64,000 bases of DNA, taken from assembly GCA_036429605.1 (NCBI GenBank), contig CM071591.1:1240001-1304000 (forward strand). The letters run 5' to 3'. Position 1 is the stretch's first letter. Each line of letters begins with the position of its first letter. The notes under the pieces are model-generated. The model was not told the origin of the DNA. It did no database searches and saw only the letters and a program-made list of their open reading frames with translations. Below are positions 58,292-64,000 of this stretch, piece after piece. The position numbers and the translations under genes were made by a program. The DNA comes from Cladobotryum mycophilum. Taxonomy: Eukaryota > Ascomycota > Sordariomycetes > Hypocreales > Hypocreaceae.

Positions 58292-58557
58292 CTGAAATGA
58301 AAGGGGAAAAAAAACAAACAAATTTCTTCAGCATAAAATAAACCTACCTAACTGCATAATGCCGACCAACGTGTGATGATGAAAAATAAAAAAATCTTAC
58401 AGAGAGTATTCCAACAAGAAGCGATCTGGGATGATCCAGGAAGAAATGGGAGACAGGGAGGGGTGTAATGGATATAATAGTATACCCAGCCGCGCTTTCG
58501 GCTGCCTCATGTCATTGGGCTGCTTTTTCTTTTCTTTTTTCTTTTGTCTCATGTATT

Positions 58558-59445
58558 TTATCTTTTGCGCTGCTCCTCGGCCATGAGCCTTTCGATGAGC
58601 TTCGTGTCCTCCTCCGCAGCTTGTCGCTGTATATAGACGGTGGCGGCGTCCTCCTTGCGGCTCGCCCCGCTCATAATATGAACGATCAATTCGGTGTATT
58701 CCCGAATGGCTTCACCTGCTTCCCCGTTGGCCTTTCTGGCCCTGCGTAGAGCCGCCTTTCCGTTCTTGATGCCCATGTCGTGGTTCCAGTTGTCTCTCTT
58801 GGTGACGCCCTGCATCAGAGAGGCGGGAATGGCCTTCTCTGGCGCCTCCTTGGGGGGCAGGGTTGCGCTGTGGATGTCGAGCAGTTGACTTGGTAGATTG
58901 GGGTATTTTCTGAACAGCGTCTTGAGCGCCTCGGACGTCTCCAGCGCTCGGAAGGGATTGGAGGGATCGAATGGCTCGGCGCTGGCGTTGTTGTTCTGCG
59001 GCGCTTCAGGCTCTTGCTTCACTACCGGCTTTGGTTCTGGGTCTGGGGGTGGTTTTCGCGATGAATTTTATTGCATGCGACGGAGCAACTGCGCCAATCG
59101 TCAGCATGACAGAATAAACAAATAGTAGACTGACTGAGCCAGCCTGCGATTGAATCAAACCTACTATGGCAGATAGCATCGCGGACACTTGTACTTTGGC
59201 GTATTACCCTTGCATATGCCACAAACGCTCTGGGGTTTCGGTTCTGGCTCTGGCGTAGGCGTATCCCTTGCATCTCGCGACGGCAACTGAGGCTGCTGCT
59301 CTGGTTTCACCTCGCCGCCGTCCTCACTCGGCTCGTCGACCTTGACCTGGACATGATCCGATCCATTCTGCTCCTTCACAGGCAAAGGCGAAGCGACTGC
59401 TGTTGTTGGCTCTTCAACCTCTACGTTGCTGGGATCTGACGCCAT
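58558..59445 (-). CDS. HIT zinc-finger protein (ZNHIT3/Hit1-like; frame break at 59045-59049)
   Basis: Exon 1 (59445-59165) has a disordered acidic N-terminus, then the first half of a zf-HIT: SVCGICKGNTPKYKCPRCYL. A 76-nt intron with a GTAGGT donor joins it through a split Tyr codon to exon 2 (59088-58558): YCSVACNKIHRENH completes the treble-clef CxxC..CxxC..CxxxC..HxxxH set. A C5 run (plus-strand GGGGG 59045-59049) then breaks the frame; one added C joins RENHPP to DPEPKPVVKQEPEAP and the C-terminal region (PFRALETSEALKTLFRKYPN; NGKAALRRARK). Without it the frame stops three lines of code later at QSR. HIT-finger proteins of this class act in box C/D snoRNP or chromatin-remodeler assembly; the specific role here is inferred from the single finger and small size. 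The gene is divergent from NFU1. Confidence 0.87.
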
Positions 59446-59811
59446 TGAAGGGTGGAGGGGGGTGAATAATAACGGCTTGAATCGGGACGCGACAGAAATG
59501 TATGTATGTATGTAATGTAATTATTATGGATTGACAGTGACAGTTGGAAAAGCGCCCCGCGACCCCCAGAAACTTTTTTTTTGCGGCCCTTGCATGGATG
59601 AGATGCATGACACTAAGCCACATTTTTCAGCCACATCAGCATGGCGGGTTGCATCATAGCACAGCCATTACTAATACCTCGTTCAGATCCAAGTGGTAAT
59701 AATAATTCCATCGTTTCGAACGGTTCGCCTCGGAATATTTTTACTTCTCATAACCTATTCTTCCACTCTCATTGTGGTCACCTTCATTCATTCATTAAGA
59801 GTGCCCAAATC
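59446..59811. promoter_or_regulatory. Bidirectional promoter region, HIT-finger gene / NFU1
   Basis: A 366-bp gap between two divergent ATG codons. It includes a TATG repeat near 59499-59515. An in-frame upstream ATG for NFU1 at 59641 would extend the protein without improving its presequence. Confidence 0.55.
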
Positions 59812-60788
59812 ATGACTTCTCAAGGAGCAAGGAGGATAGCACTGCGCGCACTGGCCACGGCATCCTCACGGCCAGTCGCAGAATGCCAAATGAGATCAGC
59901 ACCGCAATGGACCCGGCATCTCAGCACCCGGACACGGCTTCCGGTCATGGCTGCCGGCGTGCGGCCCGGGGCACAACAGACTCTGAGATTTGTCCCGGGC
60001 CTCCCCAGCACCGGGAGCGGTGTGCGGACAATCTTCATTCAGACGGAGAACACGCCAAACCCTGATGCCCTCAAGTTCTTGCCGAACCATCGCATCGTTC
60101 CTCAGGAGATTGCAACGCCCTTTATAGAATATCTCAACCCGCGCTCTACTATTGCCCCACCGTATCCCTCTCCCCTGGCCGCAAAGCTCATGAACATTGA
60201 TGGCATCACGTCCGTCTTTTACGGCGCCGATTTCATCACCGTCACCAAAGCCGGCGACGCCAACTGGGCGCACGTGCGGCCGGAGATTTTCGCCCTCATC
60301 ACGGAGGCCGTCACATCGGGGGAGACCATTGTCAACGTGGTGGAGCGCAAGGACGGCGATGCTGGACAGGAGGCCGCCCCGGAGGAGGACAGCCTCGCGT
60401 ACAACGAAAACGACAGCGAGGTCGTCGGCATGATCAAGGAGCTGCTGGAGACGAGGATCCGGCCGGCGATCCAGGAGGACGGTGGCGATATTGAGTTCCG
60501 TGGGTTTGAAGACGGCTATGTGAACTTGAAGCTGCGTGGAGCCTGTCGGACGTGCGACTCGAGCACGGTAACCTTGAAGAATGGCATAGAGGGCATGTTG
60601 ATGCACTATGTGAGTATTCCTGGGGATTTTATGATTCATGATGATTTGATATACTGATTATCGCGCTACAGATTGAGGAAGTCAAGGGAGTACGTCAGAT
60701 CTTGGACCAGGAGGAGGAGATTGCCCTACAGGAATTTGCCAAGTTTGAGGAAAAGTTGAAGCAGCAAAAGTCTGCACAAGCATCATGA
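59812..60788 (+). CDS. nfu1: NFU1, mitochondrial iron-sulfur cluster scaffold/transfer protein
   Basis: NFU1 receives 4Fe-4S clusters and delivers them to targets such as lipoate synthase. Exon 1 (59812-60609) and exon 2 (60672-60788) join in phase 0 (HY to IEEVKGVRQILDQ), giving 304 residues. The presequence MTSQGARRIALRALATASSR is Arg/Ala/Ser-rich. The Nfu N-terminal domain reads RTIFIQTENTPNPDALKFLP; the NifU-like C-terminal domain has TRIRPAIQEDGGDIEFRGF and the cluster-binding CxxC in GACRTCDSSTVTLKNGIEGM. The C-terminal helix ends in a Lys/Gln-rich stretch. The intron is GTGAGT..CTACAG, 62 nt. ATG at 59641 is also in frame, but 59812 is preferred because the presequence starts there. 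Confidence 0.96.
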
Positions 60789-61550
60789 TGGCCACGACCA
60801 AAAAGTCCTCAGTTTAGATAATATTCAACAGGGGGCATATGCCTTGGGGCTTTGTATATTAAGTATGCATCGATATACAAATCTGACGATACCCATGACT
60901 GTCAAGGATAAACTCTCATAAGAAGAGATGGCTACCATTGCCCTTTGTTGATCAGTCACCTGAATTTAGGTCCCGCACATAAAAAGCAAGAACTTGAGCA
61001 TATTCCAAATCGCAACGGCGGCCCGTGTTGACTTGTGATCTCAATGGTCATGAGATAAAATGTAAGACACGGGCAGACTCAATAAGGAGGAGGAGGTCTA
61101 TCTCTACCAAGTCATCTTTCCACGTCTGGAACTTTTCCAGTGACGATAGTTGTTGTCCTGCTTCAATCCCCACTTCCAGGTTCTAAACAAAAACGTTGCA
61201 GCTTGGCCCCATTATCTGTCTCCAATCTACAAGTACTTGTATCTTGGCTTTCCTGAGAGACGTCCCACTTTGACGCCCTGCTGTTCCGTCAAACATTGGC
61301 AAGCTGAAAAAAAGAGGAGAAAAAGAAGAAGAAAGGAAAAATGAGATGGGATCATGGGGCTGATAATCGTTTGGGGGTCTCGTGTTGAGTTTTGAAAGAA
61401 AAGAAAAAGAAAGAAAAGAAAAAAAAAAAAAAGAGAAAAAAAAAGGTTATGTAAAGATTCCCCTGATATCATCACGTATCTCAAAATCCCATTCAGTGCC
61501 TTCCCCAAGCTCCCCCTTTACAGCTTAACTCAGTTTCTTCTATACTACCG
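60789..61550. other. NFU1 3' flank and left arm of the protease tandem duplication
   Basis: No gene is seen. From about 61171 the sequence is related to 62486 onward and 63860 onward (a CCAGGTTCTAAACAAA-like block), and 61365-61395 (ATCGTTTGGGG) matches 62672-62710. This is the upstream part of the repeated protease unit. A/G-rich low-complexity DNA lies at 61395-61445. Confidence 0.6.
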
Positions 61551-62015
61551 ATGCCAATAGCAACATCATTGGAGGTTTGCTTGCCAAGCCCGGTCAATAT
61601 CCTTCCATTGTCAGTCTGAAAATGCAGAACAATCCTCTTCTGTGCTAGCACTATCCTCAATCATGCTACTGTCCTTATGACCGCACGCTGCGCTGCACCT
61701 CATATGAGCAGGTTATCAAGGATGACTGCCCTATACGGAACAACCGATCTAAAGTCGGTTGGCAGTCCGAGGGGCTCACATATATATCCCTTTTATAATA
61801 CAACAAATGAAGACGATATTGCCCTTGTTTCCTTCGGGAACAGCGAACAACGGCGCTTGCTATGCCGATTCCGGTGGGCCTCTCTATTCGATCCTCAGGG
61901 ATACCAAGTTGACGTCGTCTCGTATGACTGTCCTTGCGCGACGGGAGTGCGGCCTGACGTATATGCCGCTGTTGGGTTATATCTATGGTGGGTTGACGGG
62001 CAGATCGAGCGGTAA
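61551..62015 (+). pseudogene. Decayed S1 (trypsin-like) serine protease, first copy of the tandem
   Basis: The stretch resembles the intact copy at 62861 but is broken. It reads NIIGGLLAKPGQYPSIVSLK (compare DIVGGKDAQPGQFPSVVSLQ), then a TAG; in another frame CASTILNHATVLMTARCAAP, where the catalytic His block TAAHC has become TARC; then NEDDIALV around the catalytic Asp; then, in a third frame, NGACYADSGGPLYS around the catalytic Ser (Gly193 to Ala), and PDVYAAVGLYLWWVDG at the C-terminus. Frame changes, an internal deletion of about 230 nt relative to the intact copy, loss of the catalytic His and lack of a signal peptide ATG show it is not functional. These breaks are not limited to homopolymers, unlike those elsewhere in the window. 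Confidence 0.88.
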
Positions 62016-62860
62016 GAGGTCACAATCTAACAATAGGATCTTGGTACTATAGATGACATCTGGATTTATTTGTCTAGTAATCATGTTACCTACGATATTC
62101 TATCATATCTAGGATTCTCCCCAGACGACTATAGCTTCAAGTCTCGTATTAGAAGGCCAATAGGATTCCGGTCATGGGATAAAATGTACCGAGTAAGACA
62201 CGGCTATTTCGGGGAGGAGGAGGAGGAAAACTCCTCAAGTTCAGCTCACTTGAACAACTCAAAACAGGGAACACGCTGTTTACTCCCTTGCGGATACAAA
62301 ACTGTGCGCGGCTCATCACCGATCCGAGATTCCTGACCTTGGCTTATTACTATCATCGTCATCAGGTCTCAAACTGGCACCCCACAATGATGTCTCCAAC
62401 AGCATCATGTGCCAAGGCTACTCCATATCTCTCTACATGGCTGGAACTTCTTCCATCACGATAGGTTCGTTTTTTGCTTCTGCCTCGTTTCCAGGTTTCA
62501 AACAACACTTTGTAATTGGGTATGATCCCTTTCCCCCTCCTCTCAGCGCCCGCTATTTGCGTTCTGCCTTGGTTGCCAAGCCAAAAGGGATGGCATCGTG
62601 GGGGTTGCTCCCCACCCCTCCAACCCCCTTTTTGGTTGCTCTCGAGATGACGGACAAGACATTGCCTACCGACAATCGTTTGGGGTGTGCTGCTCATTTC
62701 CCGTGTGTTGAAACGTGAAAGTTATAAAGAGCCCTCCTCCCCTTTCTCCCCTCCTCTTCATTATCATCAACCCTCCATCAACCTCATACAAGTCAGCGTC
62801 TTCATCATCAAAGCTTCCTCTCTTGCTCAAGGCTTACTTGATCAGAATAAATACTCCAAC
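62016..62860. other. Spacer of the protease tandem and promoter of the intact copy
   Basis: No gene. 62277-62325 (TGTTTACTCCCTTGCG-like) matches 63641-63690 and lies downstream of each protease copy; 62481-62520 matches 61171 and 63855. The last 150 bp (TATAAAGAG near 62723, then CTCC/ATCA-rich leader) are a convincing TATA-containing promoter for the intact protease. Confidence 0.6.
62719..62728 (+). promoter_or_regulatory. TATA-like box upstream of the intact protease
   Basis: GTTATAAAGAG-type element about 140 bp upstream of the ATG at 62861, followed by a pyrimidine-rich leader. The right end of the window has a matching CATATAAAAGACG near 63951, as expected for a further gene copy. Confidence 0.5.
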
Positions 62861-63592
62861 ATGATCATCTCAAGCCTCCACCAGGTCGCGACTTTTGTTA
62901 TTGTTGCATCTGCCTTCTTTCAGACGGCCGATGCTATTGGCGACATCGTTGGAGGCAAGGATGCCCAGCCCGGTCAATTTCCTTCCGTCGTCAGTCTGCA
63001 GAGTATCGATGGCGGGCACTTTTGCACCGGCACCGTCTTCAATGACACCACCATCCTTACTGCTGCACACTGCATCAGGCCTGACATACACCTTACTTCC
63101 GTGGTCGTGTATGGAACCGTCACTCCCATGACAGACGGCCTACGATTGAGCATCACGTCGGCTTCCCAACATCCAGACTACGATCCCGAGACTGACTTCA
63201 ACGACCGTGGCTTTGTTTACATCAAAAACACAACTCCTCTCCGTCGGACGAGCTTTCGATTTGAAAGCGTAAAGGCATCGGAATCTCTTATTGTAGCCGG
63301 CTGGGGTTTCACCCACCACAGAAGAAGAGATTTGCCTCACAATTTGCAGTACGCCGAGGTGGAATCAATCAGCAACGAGGACTGTTCCTTGGTATGGGGA
63401 AAGGATGGCATCGCGGCTACAGATTTATGCACTAAACCTACTGAAAATGCCGGGTTTTGCGCTGGCGACTCTGGCGGGCCTCTGTTTGATAAGGAGGGAA
63501 GGCAAGTTGGCATTGTCTCGCGTGGTAGTGGTGTTTGCGCAAATAATTACTTCCCCGACATATATTGCCGAGTAGGTCTAGAGCGGCCTTGA
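62861..63592 (+). CDS. Secreted S1-family serine protease (trypsin-fold, non-trypsin specificity), short C-terminus
   Basis: 243 residues. Signal peptide MIISSLHQVATFVIVASAFF..ADA, short propeptide, then mature IVGGKDAQPGQFPSVVSLQ. The triad is present: His in LTAAHC, Asp in FNDRGF, Ser in GDSGGPLF. The residue at position 189 of chymotrypsin numbering (six before the Ser) is Gly, not the Asp of trypsins, so Arg/Lys specificity is not expected. Six cysteines are placed for disulfides. The protein stops at IYCRVGLERP, about ten residues short of the usual terminal helix (the decayed copy still has GLYLWWVDG), so the end is mutated or an intron is missed. Such secreted proteases are often expanded in insect- or fungus-associated Hypocreales; the role here is inferred. 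Confidence 0.92.
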   Translation: MIISSLHQVATFVIVASAFFQTADAIGDIVGGKDAQPGQFPSVVSLQSIDGGHFCTGTVFNDTTILTAAHCIRPDIHLTSVVVYGTVTPMTDGLRLSITSASQHPDYDPETDFNDRGFVYIKNTTPLRRTSFRFESVKASESLIVAGWGFTHHRRRDLPHNLQYAEVESISNEDCSLVWGKDGIAATDLCTKPTENAGFCAGDSGGPLFDKEGRQVGIVSRGSGVCANNYFPDIYCRVGLERP

Positions 63593-63728
63593 TTTGAGAT
63601 ACACACTGTTGGATAAGATATATGTACGGTTACAAAACGTTGTTTACTCCTTTGCGCATACAATCCTGTGTGGTTCCTCACTGATATGAGTTTAATGAGA
63701 CTTTACCTGTATTAACACCGGCCCTTGG

Positions 63729-63771
<43 letters not shown>

Positions 63772-64000
63772 CCCACCATCGTCATCGGGCATGATGCAAC
63801 TAGGCCGTCCCTCCATGTAAAATATCTCCAATAATAGTTATTTTGTTTTGTTTCAGCCTCGTTCCCCAGTTCCAAACAAAAACCTGTCATTGGGCCTTGT
63901 CCTACCCTTCTATTGAGGTGTGAAAAAAAGGAAAAAAAAGGAAAAAAAACCATATAAAAGACGACTAATATCATCACCATCCCAAAGATTTCACTCATCC
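63593..64000. other. 3' flank of the protease and 5' part of a further repeat unit
   Basis: Contains an ATC microsatellite (63729-63771) and, from about 63855, sequence homologous to the regions upstream of both protease copies, ending in a TATAAAAG element and an ATCATC-rich leader. No start codon of a third gene is reached. Confidence 0.6.
63729..63771 (+). repeat. (ATC)n microsatellite
   Basis: About fourteen ATC units downstream of the intact protease. Confidence 0.92.

Larger units (their letters stand above)
61171..64000 (+). repeat. Tandem duplication of a protease unit of about 1.3-1.4 kb
   Basis: Three diverged copies of a CCAGxTxCAAACAA block lie at about 61176, 62491 and 63866 (spacing 1315 and 1375 bp). 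Copies of a TGTTTACTCCxTTGCGxATAC block lie at 62277 and 63641 (1364 bp). The IVGG region of the two proteases is 1376 bp apart. The third unit begins inside the window and continues past the right edge. Confidence 0.8.

Noticed and set aside
2112..59049. Programmed ribosomal frameshifting as a shared mechanism for the broken genes
   Set aside because: The sites have no common slippery heptamer or downstream structure, the genes are functionally unrelated, and the repair is always one extra C/G in a homopolymer, which fits sequencing error better.
61395..61445. Poly-A/AAAG tract as a retroelement tail
   Set aside because: No target duplication or coding relic precedes it, and it lies inside the protease repeat unit.
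63729..63771. Short ATC repeats as a CRISPR-like array
   Set aside because: A trinucleotide microsatellite without spacers, in a eukaryotic genome.

Overview
The window is nuclear DNA of a filamentous ascomycete, most likely a sordariomycete and probably Hypocreales. Evidence: short introns (about 50-200 nt) with GT..AG ends and CTAAC/CTGAC branch sites; fungal proteins such as DASH subunit Dad3, an AA11 lytic polysaccharide monooxygenase with an X278 module, and an ataxin-2/Pbp1 homologue; and long intergenic leaders rich in homopurine and microsatellite tracts. Nothing here is bacterial, viral or organellar, and there is no CRISPR array or convincing tRNA.

Layout. 0-9 kb: the 5' end of V-ATPase subunit B (running off the left edge), HMG-CoA lyase, alpha-tubulin, an unrecognised signal-peptide membrane protein and a WW-domain protein with a Q/G/P-rich tail. 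10.6-24.8 kb: the AA11 monooxygenase, the ataxin-2/Pbp1 homologue and complex III core protein 2, separated by 3.9-4.3 kb gene-poor stretches. 25-36 kb: RNA polymerase III subunit RPC82, the mitochondrial GTP/GDP carrier and a roughly 1,900-residue coiled-coil protein with internal repeats of about 28 residues. 36.38-38.24 kb: a complete Fot1/pogo-type DNA transposon with perfect 45-bp terminal inverted repeats and a TA duplication. 38.5-49 kb: Dad3, mitochondrial ribosomal protein uS5m, an 84-residue membrane protein, an unrecognised three-exon protein and a RasGEF carrying an upstream Ras-like P-loop domain. 49-57 kb: 8.2 kb without a supportable gene, full of microsatellites. 57-61 kb: an unrecognised basic protein, a HIT zinc-finger protein, and NFU1 divergent from it. 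61-64 kb: a tandem S1 protease locus with one decayed and one largely intact copy; flanking repeats suggest a further copy beyond the right edge.

Most genes are housekeeping and do not form a cluster. Several serve mitochondria (HMG-CoA lyase, Qcr2, GTP/GDP carrier, uS5m, NFU1). The secreted layer is the AA11 enzyme and the S1 proteases. Two probable bidirectional promoters are visible (qcr2/RPC82 and HIT/NFU1).

A recurrent feature matters to anyone using this sequence: at least eight reading-frame breaks sit on C/G homopolymers of 4-6 bases, and at each one a single extra C or G would restore a continuous protein with recognisable family sequence or composition. I read this as systematic homopolymer under-calling in the assembly, not as pseudogenes. 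The gene models below give the break positions.
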